64,000 nt of DNA from Blastococcus aurantiacus (GTDB lineage: Bacteria > Actinomycetota > Actinomycetes > Mycobacteriales > Geodermatophilaceae), in contig NZ_FNBT01000005.1 of NCBI RefSeq assembly GCF_900102425.1, positions 1 to 64,000 on the forward strand, read 5' to 3'. Of the stretch, positions 1 to 6,982 are shown piece by piece. Both the position numbers and the translations under genes were made by a program. Each line of letters opens with the position of its first letter. The first letter of the stretch is position 1. The notes below the pieces were generated by a model that made no database searches, was not told the origin of the DNA, and saw only the letters and a program-made list of their open reading frames with translations.

Positions 1-95
1 GCCGATCGCGACGCAGTGCCGATCGCGACGCAGTGCCGATCGCGACGCAGTGCCGATCGCGACGCAGTGCCGATCGCGACGCAGTGCCGATCGCG
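1..95. repeat. 17-bp tandem repeat array, truncated by the window edge
   Basis: The unit GCCGATCGCGACGCAGT repeats perfectly about 5.6 times, with copies starting at 1, 18, 35, 52, 69 and 86. The last partial copy ends at 95, directly against the stop codon of the minus-strand gene that ends at 96. The period is not a multiple of three and there are no spacers, so this is a minisatellite rather than a CRISPR array or coding repeat. The unit contains the palindrome CGATCG. The array probably continues to the left of the window. Confidence 0.97.
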
Positions 96-653
96 CTAGG
101 AGCTCAAGTCCATGTTGCCGAGGATCAGGCGCCGCGCCTTGACCGTCACGCGGATGACCACGCTGTTCCAGTCCGGGTCCTGTACAGGCGCGAGCAGCCG
201 GTCGGTCTCCACGGTGACGCGGGTGATCAGCCGGTCGTCCTGCAGCAGCGTGTACAGCGGATCGTCCGCACTCGTCGGCCGCGCACCCTCCGGCACCTGC
301 TGCGCGTGCGCAGGCGCACTGAGTGCATCCAGCAACGTCTTCAGCCGGTTGTCGATGTCACCCCGGACGATCGGCCCGGCCGCCGACTCGGGGCGCAGGA
401 GGAGCAAGTCGAGCTCTGCGGTCAGGTGCAGGTTGTCGTGGACCAAGGCCCCGTAGAACTGTCCGCTCCGCTCGACCAGGACGGAGATCTCCGTGGTTCC
501 CGCGGGCTTTAGGAGGTCGTGCCGATCGCGCAGCGGCTCGTGCTGCCACAGCTCCACCAACTGCGGGTGCAGTGCATCGCGGATCGCTTGCAGCGACCGT
601 GCATTGCGTTTGCTGCCGGGCAGCGGCCCGTCGTAGGTGAGCGTGAATCGCAC
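96..653 (-). CDS. RusA-fold-like resolvase candidate (hypothetical protein)
   Basis: This 185-residue protein has no strong hallmark at first glance. Its centre reads GDIDNRLKTLLDAL and is followed about 25 residues later by LLQDDRLITRVTVETDR. That D-x-DN...K..LDAL...DD pattern resembles the acidic catalytic motif of RusA-type Holliday junction resolvases, in which two aspartates lie in one loop and a third about 20 residues on. The length is somewhat above the usual RusA size of 120-140 residues. The GTG start at 653 lacks an obvious Shine-Dalgarno site. The stop touches the 17-bp tandem repeat. RusA function is inferred from motif spacing only; a structural match would be needed to settle it. 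It lies at the edge of the accessory region. Confidence 0.5.
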   Translation of the reverse strand: MRFTLTYDGPLPGSKRNARSLQAIRDALHPQLVELWQHEPLRDRHDLLKPAGTTEISVLVERSGQFYGALVHDNLHLTAELDLLLLRPESAAGPIVRGDIDNRLKTLLDALSAPAHAQQVPEGARPTSADDPLYTLLQDDRLITRVTVETDRLLAPVQDPDWNSVVIRVTVKARRLILGNMDLSS

Positions 654-734
654 GGCTGGACACTACGGAGCAACAGCTCCATGACAGGCCAGTACTCAGT
701 CTCCACCAGCGGCTTGGTGGCGTCACGAACATGG

Positions 735-848
735 CCAGCGACACCGCGAAGGCTGCATGCAGCCAGGTGCGGCGCCGCACCTGGCCCGCCGTCCGGGGAC
801 GTTGGAGCCCCAGACCGGGGGCAATCTGTGGCACGCAGGATCACCGGC
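735..848 (+). repeat. Direct repeat copy 1: leader and truncated start of a recombinase-like gene
   Basis: These 114 bp match 2546-2660 in the same orientation at roughly 80% identity by eye, ending in the identical stretch CTGTGGCACGCAGGATCACC. In the second copy this is the leader and first codons of the recombinase-like gene. Here the equivalent GTG at 828 opens a peptide that starts MARRITG but stops at 852-854. The copy is therefore a broken remnant of a second gene of the same kind. The 267-bp gap from 654 to 920 holds nothing else I can identify. Confidence 0.85.
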
Positions 849-920
849 TGTTGATTGGTGTCCCTGACGGCCTCGACTGACCGCTGATCTCAGATCCGCT
901 TGACACCGTGCCGGGAGTGG

Positions 921-1346
921 TCAGCCGCCCGATTCCGTGGCGTAGCGGGCTGCCGCCCGCAGCGCCCGCTCTGGGTCGGCGACGGCCACCAGCTCCGGCA
1001 CTTCGCCGGACAGCAGGCTGGACGGTTGCGTCAGCCACGTCCAGGCCGTCCAGTCGCCGGCGCCGGCGCCGAGAAGCCGCTCGAGCAACGGACGCAGCTC
1101 CGAGCGCACCTCACCGGCGTCGGTGAGCTGGAACGCCGGAACTTCCAACGACCCGTCCGGAAAGGTGCACGCGAGGAGTGAACGCTCTCGGCGCCGCGCG
1201 GCCACCCAGCCGGCGGTGGCGTTGAGGCCGCTATCGCCTCGGCGGATCGCGAGCTGCGCCAGCGTCAGCCCGTCGGCTGAGAGGCGTGCACGGAAGGCGG
1301 CCAGCCGCTCGACCTGCGGCTCCGTCGGACTGGTTCCGTTCACCAT
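921..1346 (-). CDS. Xre/MbcA/ParS-type toxin-binding domain protein (orphan antitoxin candidate)
   Basis: About 141 residues from the ATG at 1346; the frame stays open further upstream, but the conserved part starts near here. The N-terminal half (LAQLAIRRGDSGLNATAGWV) looks like a short helix-turn-helix-like or linker region. The C-terminal half has the order VPAFQL, ELRPLLERLL, W.AWTWLTQPSSLLSG, PELVAVADPERALRAA. This is the usual arrangement of the MbcA/ParS/Xre antitoxin toxin-binding domain (DUF2384-like). Known family members neutralise RES-domain NAD-degrading toxins encoded beside them. No RES-like gene is visible next door, so this is either an orphan or paired with something unrecognised. 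The next gene downstream on this strand is the RusA-like protein. Confidence 0.6.
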   Translation of the reverse strand: MVNGTSPTEPQVERLAAFRARLSADGLTLAQLAIRRGDSGLNATAGWVAARRRERSLLACTFPDGSLEVPAFQLTDAGEVRSELRPLLERLLGAGAGDWTAWTWLTQPSSLLSGEVPELVAVADPERALRAAARYATESGG

Positions 1347-1526
1347 GCGCAAGCTACGGCCAAGCACCGACGATCCGCCATGGCCGGCATGACGGGCATG
1401 CCGCACCCTCATTTCCGCCTTCAGACGCCAACTCGCGGCCGAGAACGTCGGCGCGTCGAGTCTCTGGGCTGTGGCAAATCGAGCGAGCGGACATGCTGGC
1501 CGGTGCTGCTGGGCTGGCAACGACAC

Positions 1527-2438
1527 CTAGTCGTTGGCTCGGGACAGGCGGAGGAATGACCGGCCGGAGTTCGCGTCCTCGACGACGACTGCCTCAAGGT
1601 CCCCGGCGCCGGCTCCGTTGTAGCGAGCTGCCACGGCCCGGTTCCCCTCGAAGGTGGTCCCGGTGACCGTGCCCTCGAAGCCGAACCTCTCGAACTGTGC
1701 TGCGTAGGCGGCGACCACCTGGTCGGCATCGGCCCCGTCGTCGAGGGCCACCACGACGCCGTACCCGCCGCTCAGGCTCCACGAGTGGGCCGGCGGTCCG
1801 ACGACGCGTCCGCCCGGTTCGAGGATCGCGACTGCCCCGCCGGTGTCGAAGGCATCCGTGGGCGCCGCCACCGGCTCGCCGGCCTCCGGTCCCTCCCACT
1901 CGTCGATCGACGGAGGCGCCGGTGGGAGGTCTGTCTCGAAGCTGACGGAACCCGATGGGACGTCGTAGGCCCGGCTCTGCCGACGGACGAGCACATGACT
2001 GAAGCCGGCGCCCTGGAAGGTGCCCCACTGAAGGTTGAACTCGTAGCTGCCGGACCCGTCGTCCCGCACCGTGAGCGCCTGGCACTGGAGCACGCTCTCG
2101 TGGAGGACGCCGCAGGCAGCGGATTCCGGGCTGAAGGAGCGCAGGGCGAAGCCGGACTCCTCGGCCTGTGCCACCAAGTCTTTCAGGACCGCGACGGGGT
2201 CCTCGCCGGTGATGACAAGGACTGCGTCCCAGGTCTCCTCCTGAGAGCCGGGCCAGCCGTTCTGCGCGCCGGGGAAGACCGCCCCGAGCAGCTCCGCTCC
2301 TTCCGGGACCTCAAGCACGGAGTCCATGCGGGACCCCGCCGCCTCCCGATCCGGACCGCTCCCGCTGCACCCCGCCGCGGCCACCAGCAAAGCCGTGCAG
2401 ATGACGGATGAGCGAACCCACGACCCCCGGACCAGCAT
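1527..2438 (-). CDS. Hypothetical secreted lipoprotein
   Basis: From the ATG at 2438 the protein has 303 residues. It starts with a basic segment and hydrophobic stretch leading to the lipobox AAAGC, so it should be lipidated on that cysteine and anchored outside the membrane. The mature part is acidic and rich in Gly, Ala and Val, with two internal cysteines near the centre. Two segments (EDPVAVLKDLVAQAEESGF and DADQVVAAYAAQFERFGF) have a similar helix-strand look, suggesting two repeats of one small alpha/beta domain. I do not recognise the family. The frame is open upstream to 2981, but that extension lacks a signal peptide and overlaps the leader of the recombinase-like gene on the other strand. 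It lies between the two 115-bp direct repeats. Confidence 0.7.
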   Translation of the reverse strand: MLVRGSWVRSSVICTALLVAAAGCSGSGPDREAAGSRMDSVLEVPEGAELLGAVFPGAQNGWPGSQEETWDAVLVITGEDPVAVLKDLVAQAEESGFALRSFSPESAACGVLHESVLQCQALTVRDDGSGSYEFNLQWGTFQGAGFSHVLVRRQSRAYDVPSGSVSFETDLPPAPPSIDEWEGPEAGEPVAAPTDAFDTGGAVAILEPGGRVVGPPAHSWSLSGGYGVVVALDDGADADQVVAAYAAQFERFGFEGTVTGTTFEGNRAVAARYNGAGAGDLEAVVVEDANSGRSFLRLSRAND

Positions 2439-2545
2439 CGCGCCATAGTGCCCGAAGTGGATCACTGCGGTCATCCGCATGGACTCGATCGTGCGCTGCA
2501 GCAATCGGTGGGCACACGTTCTTGTCTCCCCCCAGTCACAGGGGA

Positions 2546-2660
2546 GCAACGACACCTGCGAAGGCGAATGCAGCAAGGTGTGGTGCCAGCACCCTGCCGG
2601 CCGTCCGGGGACGTTCGAGCCCCGGTCCGGAGGCGATCTGTGGCACGCAGGATCACCGGC
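2546..2660 (+). repeat. Direct repeat copy 2: leader and start of the recombinase-like gene
   Basis: This is the intact partner of the copy at 735-848. It contains a short hairpin (CCGGGG at 2605-2610 pairing with CCCCGG at 2620-2625), then the Shine-Dalgarno GGAGG at 2629-2633 and the GTG start at 2640. After ATCACCGGC (ending at 2660) the two copies diverge abruptly. The copies bracket the antitoxin-like and lipoprotein genes. Confidence 0.85.
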
Positions 2661-3587
2661 CTCCCGAACGGCCAGCACCTGGCTGTTCTGGATCCGGCCG
2701 GCAAGCTGGACGACGAACTGGCCCGCGCGGTCGCGCACTGGCACACCGCCGGTACGCACACCGATGGCTCGCTGGCACGGCTGCTGGAGAACACCGCTGC
2801 CTTCACGCGGCGACTGAACGCGCAGGGCGTCGCGTCCTACACCGGAGTGTCCCCGGCACACGCCGCAGCGTTCCTGTCGGCCCACACCCGGCACGGGGCG
2901 GTACCTGAGCTGGCGACCCGGCACGCACGCCGAACCGCACTGCGCACGCTTTTCCGCACACTGCGCGCACTGGGTCTGCACGACTCAGATCCCACGCTCG
3001 ACCTGGTTCTTCCGCCGCGTGGCCAGCTGGCCGCACGGCCCCTAACCGACGACGAGGTCGGGCTGTGCCGGGCCAGCGCGCAGATGGGCGCCGGGGCGCG
3101 GTCGCAGATGCGGGCAGTGGCGTGGGCGCTGGGCGAGGCCACCGCACTGTCCAGCGAGGTCACGATGGTCCGCATCCGGGATCTCGACGACCCGCACCAG
3201 CCCAGCGCCGTGCTGCTCCCGGGCACACGCGATCTCGACGATCGGCCGGGTGTCCTGTCGGCCTGGGGTCGGCGAGTGCTGCACCGGCGGGTCGCCACCC
3301 TGCTGGAGAACGGCGCGACCAGAGACACGCTGCTGTGCTACTCCGGATCGGAACCGCCGGGTGGCTCGAAGGCGCAGGCCGCCGCGTGCAACGCACTGCG
3401 CAACGTGCTGGCCGCCGCTGGCCTCGGCGCCGAGCCGGACGTACGCCCGGCCTCGCTGAGGCACTGGGCCGGCCGGCGCCTCCACGACCGGGGCGCCCGG
3501 ATCGAACAGGTCGCCCGAGTCCTCGGGCACCGCAGCCTGGACATCACCGCCGCACACATCGGCCTGGACTGGCGAGGCACCCGATGA
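2640..3587 (+). CDS. Degenerate tyrosine-recombinase-like protein (cassette 1)
   Basis: The start is GTG 2640, because GGAGG lies 6 bases upstream; upstream in-frame codons overlap the lipoprotein gene on the other strand. The product has 315 residues. Residues 20-125 form a helical part like the core-binding domain of phage-type integrases. The C-terminal part follows tyrosine recombinase order: GEATALSSEV (box I, near residue 166), SLRHWAGRRL (272-281, keeping R274 and H275), then VLGHRSLDITAAHIG. H297 is the conserved LGH histidine, and the nucleophile would be expected nine residues later, but residue 306 is histidine. The box I arginine is also replaced by serine or leucine. It is probably a DNA-binding, non-cleaving relative. 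The stop overlaps the next start by 4 bp (ATGA), so the two are likely co-translated. Family assignment is by motif reading only. Confidence 0.75.
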   Translation: MARRITGLPNGQHLAVLDPAGKLDDELARAVAHWHTAGTHTDGSLARLLENTAAFTRRLNAQGVASYTGVSPAHAAAFLSAHTRHGAVPELATRHARRTALRTLFRTLRALGLHDSDPTLDLVLPPRGQLAARPLTDDEVGLCRASAQMGAGARSQMRAVAWALGEATALSSEVTMVRIRDLDDPHQPSAVLLPGTRDLDDRPGVLSAWGRRVLHRRVATLLENGATRDTLLCYSGSEPPGGSKAQAAACNALRNVLAAAGLGAEPDVRPASLRHWAGRRLHDRGARIEQVARVLGHRSLDITAAHIGLDWRGTR

Positions 3588-5044
3588 GCCGGCGCAGGGC
3601 TCGCAGCACCGGGCTGACGACGATCGAGCAGGTGCGGGCGGTCTTCCGGCTGCCGGCCCTATACCAGCTCGGCGCCCTGGTCGAGCGCCGACCGGTGGGC
3701 CGGCCCGCGGAGTTCCCGCCGTACCTACTCCTGGGCTACGGGGTGCTGGCCCGGGTGTTCCGCTCCGGCGCCCGCGTGGAGATCGAACTGGCGCAGCCGG
3801 CGACGTGGTCGGTGATCGTGCAGAGCGTCGAGCAGATGCGCCGGCAGCGGCCGGACCTGGAGATCGCCGCACCGCCGCGGCAGGCGCCGGGCTGGGACGC
3901 CTACCGGTACGCCCGCAACCGGCGGTTCACAGCCGAGGACGTCCTCGAGGAGCTGTGTGAGGAGTTCACCGAGCTCGCCGTCGCGCAGGCCCAGGAAGCA
4001 GGGCTGCTGCGCCCGGACGGCCCCGGATCGCTGTGCCACCCGGACCGCAGCCGCGTCGTCTACGGTGACGGGACCGTCGTCTCGCCCATGTACCGCCCGC
4101 CGGCCGCCAAGCGCGTCAAAGACGACGACGGCGTCGCCCACACCGTCTACCTCGACGCTGCGGGCAACCCGATCGACGCCCCGCGGAAGCGGTACGACCC
4201 GGACAGCGCCGAGCACCACGGCCACACCGGCCCGGTGCACGGGCAGAACTTCGTCGGCCTCTACGTGCGCGGCGACGGCCCGCACCAGCGGATCGTGCTG
4301 GCCGTCGACCGGGTTCCTCGCCCCGGCGCGGAAGCCGAGACTGCGGTCGAACTGCTGAAGCAGCTGCATGCAGTCGCCGGCGCCGGGATCCAGGCCGTCG
4401 TCTACGACGGCGCTCTGCGCGGCAAGCACATCGACGACCTGATGAGCACCTGCGGCGTGGTGGTCATCAACAAGGTGCACTCCACCTCCCGCTCCCCCGG
4501 CCGGCGCCGCACCACCCCGGCTGAGGGCCACCCCCGCTGGTACGCCCTGGGCACCTGGGAGCACGACACCGAACGCGGGCAGTGCACGCACACCCTGGCC
4601 GCCGTCGACGGTGCGGTCAGCGAAGTCGGCCTCGATGCCGAGGGCGGCCCGGTGGTGCTCGCCCGCCTGCTGCGGCGACAGGTGAAGCGGCCGAAGCGCA
4701 AGAACGGGCGCTACCACTTCACCGCCGGCTACACCGTCCCCTGCCCGGACGGGGAGTTCCTCGCCTGGATCAGCCCGCACCCGCAGCACCCCGGGGACGT
4801 CGGCCGCCCCGACGCGATCCGGTTGATCGCCGAGGGCGAGCCGGACTTCGACGTCTACACGCTGCGCAGCGACAGCGAGAGCCACAACAGCGGCTTCAAG
4901 CGCACGCTCCTGGTCGACCGCGCCCAGAGCCTCGGCGGCCGCCGCCAGCTCCTCGACTTCCTCAGCTACGGGCTGCTCACCAACGCCATCACCGCCCACC
5001 ACGCCGCAGCCGCGGCCGTGGTGCCCCTGCGCCGCGCCGCCTGA
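3584..5044 (+). CDS. DDE-transposase-like protein (cassette 1)
   Basis: This 486-residue protein starts at the ATG inside the ATGA overlap with the recombinase-like gene. A transposase catalytic triad is readable: D162 in VVYGDGTVV, D275 in QAVVYDGALRGKHIDDLM, and E432 in LRSDSESHNSGFKRTLLVDR. This matches the spacing and context of IS4/IS1182-like DDE enzymes, with the glutamate followed by a basic helix and then a conserved RRQLLDFLSYGLLTN segment. A variable insertion lies between D2 and E (about residues 295-420). The N-terminus (EQVRAVFRLPALYQLG, RPVGRPAEFPPYLLL) resembles the DNA-binding part of such proteins. It shares these blocks in order with the protein at 6983-8728, so the two are distant paralogues. 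I could not place it in a named IS family. Confidence 0.75.
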   Translation: MSRRRARSTGLTTIEQVRAVFRLPALYQLGALVERRPVGRPAEFPPYLLLGYGVLARVFRSGARVEIELAQPATWSVIVQSVEQMRRQRPDLEIAAPPRQAPGWDAYRYARNRRFTAEDVLEELCEEFTELAVAQAQEAGLLRPDGPGSLCHPDRSRVVYGDGTVVSPMYRPPAAKRVKDDDGVAHTVYLDAAGNPIDAPRKRYDPDSAEHHGHTGPVHGQNFVGLYVRGDGPHQRIVLAVDRVPRPGAEAETAVELLKQLHAVAGAGIQAVVYDGALRGKHIDDLMSTCGVVVINKVHSTSRSPGRRRTTPAEGHPRWYALGTWEHDTERGQCTHTLAAVDGAVSEVGLDAEGGPVVLARLLRRQVKRPKRKNGRYHFTAGYTVPCPDGEFLAWISPHPQHPGDVGRPDAIRLIAEGEPDFDVYTLRSDSESHNSGFKRTLLVDRAQSLGGRRQLLDFLSYGLLTNAITAHHAAAAAVVPLRRAA

Positions 5045-5072
5045 GCGACCGGCCCACTGGAAGGACGTGCTC

Positions 5073-5429
5073 ATGTCCGCCCACGCCCCCCGCACCGCCG
5101 AGCAGGTCCTCGATCTGCCTGACGCCAGCGTCCTGCAGCTGCTCGCTGCCCGGCTCTCCTCCACCGCCGCCGACACCGTCCACGGCCTGCACCAGCGCCC
5201 TGGCGTCGTCACCGCGGCCGCGCTAACCCGGGTCCGCTACCTGCTCCTCCTGCTCGCCTTCGACACCAGCCCGTTCGCCTGCCCGGCCTGCAGCACCGAC
5301 CTCGACGCCGCCTTGCACTGCGCCGCCGAGCACGGCGCACTGGCCGCACGAGCCCAGAACCAGGCCGACCGGGCCGCCCGCCGGCTCGCCGACCTCATCA
5401 CCACCGGCACCACCAGCCGCTGGGACTGA
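5073..5429 (+). CDS. Small CxxC protein of cassette 1
   Basis: The 118-residue product starts at ATG 5073, with GGAAGG about 8 bases upstream (5059-5064); an in-frame GTG at 5067 is less well placed. The start is 28 bases after the DDE gene stop, so the two are probably one transcript. The N-terminal two thirds are helical (VLDLPDASVLQLLAARL, then a leucine-rich segment RYLLLLLAF). The C-terminal part has CPACSTDLDAALHCAAEH, a C-x2-C-x9-C-x4-H arrangement that could bind zinc, followed by an Ala/Arg-rich helix. I do not recognise the family. Position suggests an accessory factor for the recombinase-like and DDE proteins. The small protein in cassette 2 holds a similar place but keeps only one CxxC pair. 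Confidence 0.65.
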   Translation: MSAHAPRTAEQVLDLPDASVLQLLAARLSSTAADTVHGLHQRPGVVTAAALTRVRYLLLLLAFDTSPFACPACSTDLDAALHCAAEHGALAARAQNQADRAARRLADLITTGTTSRWD

Positions 5430-5443
5430 CCAGTGAGCGAGAT

Positions 5444-5482
5444 GCCGGCCGGTGAAGGCGGTGCTCGTGCTTCCCGGCCGGC
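5444..5482 (+). terminator. Hairpin after cassette 1
   Basis: GCCGGCCGG at 5444-5452 pairs perfectly with CCGGCCGGC at 5474-5482 around a 21-base loop. It begins 14 bases after the stop of the small CxxC gene, so it may end the cassette 1 transcript. There is no T-run. It could equally be an element end. Confidence 0.4.
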
Positions 5483-5520
5483 GGGCTGAACCTGTCCTCG
5501 GCTCACGTAAGGATGGCCCC

Positions 5521-6348
5521 GTGGCCGACATCGCCGACGTGAGCACCAGTGCCTCCCTCGACCGCGTCGACCGCTTACTGCGGCACTGGGAAAGGGCCCA
5601 GCAGGACGACGTCGCACTCCGCATCCGGGGACACGTAGAACCGGCCCACGGACTCGCCCTGTGGGGCTTGACGTGCCACGTGTACGAGCAGACCCGCCTG
5701 GTCCGCCCCCTCATCGAGTCCCACGGTGGCATCGAGCTCGCGCCGATGATCCGGTCGTTGTACGAGAACGCACTGATGGCCCAGTGGCTCGTTCAGCGGG
5801 GCCCCAAGGCGCTGCCCGGCTTCCTGAAGGTGGGAGCGCGTCAGCGGTTCTACCTCGCGAAGACCATGCACGAGGCCAGCTGGACGGGCATGACTGACGA
5901 GATCGTGCAGCGTCTCGAGAACGGCATCCCAGAGGAGGGTGAGTTGGCGGCACAGGCCAAGCACTTCGAGAAGATCCTCGGCGACTTCGGGAGCGGTCGT
6001 CTGATGTACGCGGTCTACCGGTATCTGTCCGGCCTCTCCCACCCCGGAATCACGCTGGTCGACGCCTACGCCCACATGGACGCTGCGGGCAACGTGAGCC
6101 TGCGGCGCGAGGCGGAGGTGCATGACGCCGGCACGTGGGCCTGGACGACCGTGTGGGCCCTCGTGTGGTCTCGGGGTGCACTGGACTCCCTCACCGACGC
6201 CAGTCCCGCGCGGCACTTCCTCAAGGGCATGGCGCGCGAAGCGGGCATGCCCGGCTACACCCTCAAGTTGACCAAGGAAGCCGCGGCCAAGGCGTACGCG
6301 GATCGGTATGAGGCCGGACGACCACGTCGGCGCACGGCCAAAGACTGA
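5521..6348 (+). CDS. DUF5677-like helical protein, possible cargo gene
   Basis: The GTG at 5521 is preceded by AAGGA at 5508-5512 and gives 275 residues; the longer in-frame start at 5452 lacks a ribosome site and would lie over the hairpin. The protein is predicted mostly helical. The stretch IELAPMIRSLYENALMAQWLV and the following YLSGLSHPGITLVDAYAHMD resemble DUF5677-type proteins, which have a conserved R-x-x-x-E helix and a later S..H motif. Their function is not established. It is transcribed in the same direction as both flanking cassettes and sits exactly between them, so it may be cargo or a retained host gene. No enzymatic motif is visible. The C-terminus is basic (RPRRRTAKD). Confidence 0.6.
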   Translation: MADIADVSTSASLDRVDRLLRHWERAQQDDVALRIRGHVEPAHGLALWGLTCHVYEQTRLVRPLIESHGGIELAPMIRSLYENALMAQWLVQRGPKALPGFLKVGARQRFYLAKTMHEASWTGMTDEIVQRLENGIPEEGELAAQAKHFEKILGDFGSGRLMYAVYRYLSGLSHPGITLVDAYAHMDAAGNVSLRREAEVHDAGTWAWTTVWALVWSRGALDSLTDASPARHFLKGMAREAGMPGYTLKLTKEAAAKAYADRYEAGRPRRRTAKD

Positions 6349-6518
6349 CTCACAGCCCATCACCGGCGGGCTGGGACACCACCCGGTATGGGTTCACCTC
6401 CGCACCGCACGCCGCCTTGTGCCCCCGTGGAGCGCCCCAACGGTGCAGCGCGAGCGGAGATCCGCTCCGCGCAGCCCGGCACTCCTGCCGGTCCCTGCGC
6501 CGTCCAACGGAGGCACCC

Positions 6519-6845
6519 ATGATCCACCCGCAGCTCGACTCCCCCAACCGGCTGCGTCGCCATCAGCTGCTCGCCCACCGCGAAGAGCTCGCCACAGCCG
6601 CGATCGAACACCTCGGCCACGACCTGCCCGGCGCCGACGTCCTCTTCCGCGCCATCCACCTCGTCGAGCAGCTGATCAGCGCCGAGTACCCCGACACCTG
6701 GCAAGCGCACTACCCCGACTGGATCAGCCGCGACGCCGACCGGCTGCACAACGCCGACACACCTCGCACCGACACCTGCCGGATCTGCCGCACCGCGGCC
6801 CGGGCGGTCGTCCGCACTGATCTCGCACCGCCCACCGCGGCCTGA
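6519..6845 (+). CDS. Small CxxC protein of cassette 2
   Basis: The ATG at 6519 follows GGAGG (6509-6513) by 5 bases and gives 108 residues. The sequence starts MIHPQLDSPNRLRRHQLLAH and continues as an amphipathic helical segment (LFRAIHLVEQLISAEYPDTWQAH), then DADRLHNADTPRTDTCRICRTAARAVV with one C-x2-C pair. In position it mirrors the small gene of cassette 1, but the sequences are not obviously alignable beyond the CxxC. The gene is followed by a strong hairpin and then by the DDE gene. The 170 bases upstream (6349-6518) contain no further gene. Function is unknown; a DNA- or protein-binding partner of the DDE protein is a guess from context. Confidence 0.6.
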   Translation: MIHPQLDSPNRLRRHQLLAHREELATAAIEHLGHDLPGADVLFRAIHLVEQLISAEYPDTWQAHYPDWISRDADRLHNADTPRTDTCRICRTAARAVVRTDLAPPTAA

Positions 6846-6862
6846 CCGCACCACCCCGACCT

Positions 6863-6894
6863 CGACGAGCCCCGGCACACGCCGGGGCTCGTCG
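6863..6894 (+). terminator. 14-bp perfect hairpin between the small gene and the DDE gene
   Basis: CGACGAGCCCCGGC (6863-6876) pairs perfectly with GCCGGGGCTCGTCG (6881-6894) around the loop ACAC. It begins 17 bases after the stop of the small CxxC gene. It would act as a strong terminator or attenuator, making expression of the downstream DDE gene depend on read-through or on a promoter in 6895-6982. Confidence 0.75.
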
Positions 6895-6929
6895 CCCATG
6901 CACCACCGCGGGCGACTGCGCACCCCCAA

Positions 6930-6975
6930 GTCCTTCGGACCGTCCGCCGACGTCTCACCCCGACGTCCGAAGGAC
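6930..6975 (+). promoter_or_regulatory. Inverted repeat covering the ribosome site of the DDE gene
   Basis: GTCCTTCGGAC (6930-6940) and GTCCGAAGGAC (6965-6975) are perfect 11-bp inverted repeats with a 24-base loop. The right arm contains the Shine-Dalgarno AAGGA of the ATG at 6983, so a folded transcript would hide it. The arms could also be a protein-binding site, since a related CCTTCGGA core recurs upstream of the recombinase-like gene at 8793-8807. Confidence 0.7.
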
Positions 6976-6982
6976 CACCCCG

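Noticed and set aside
1-95. CRISPR array
   Set aside because: Units are contiguous 17-mers without spacers, and no cas genes are present.
2448-2639. Longer N-terminus for the recombinase-like protein
   Set aside because: The extension has no ribosome site, while GGAGG sits 6 bases before GTG 2640; the extension also covers the leader hairpin and the opposite lipoprotein start.
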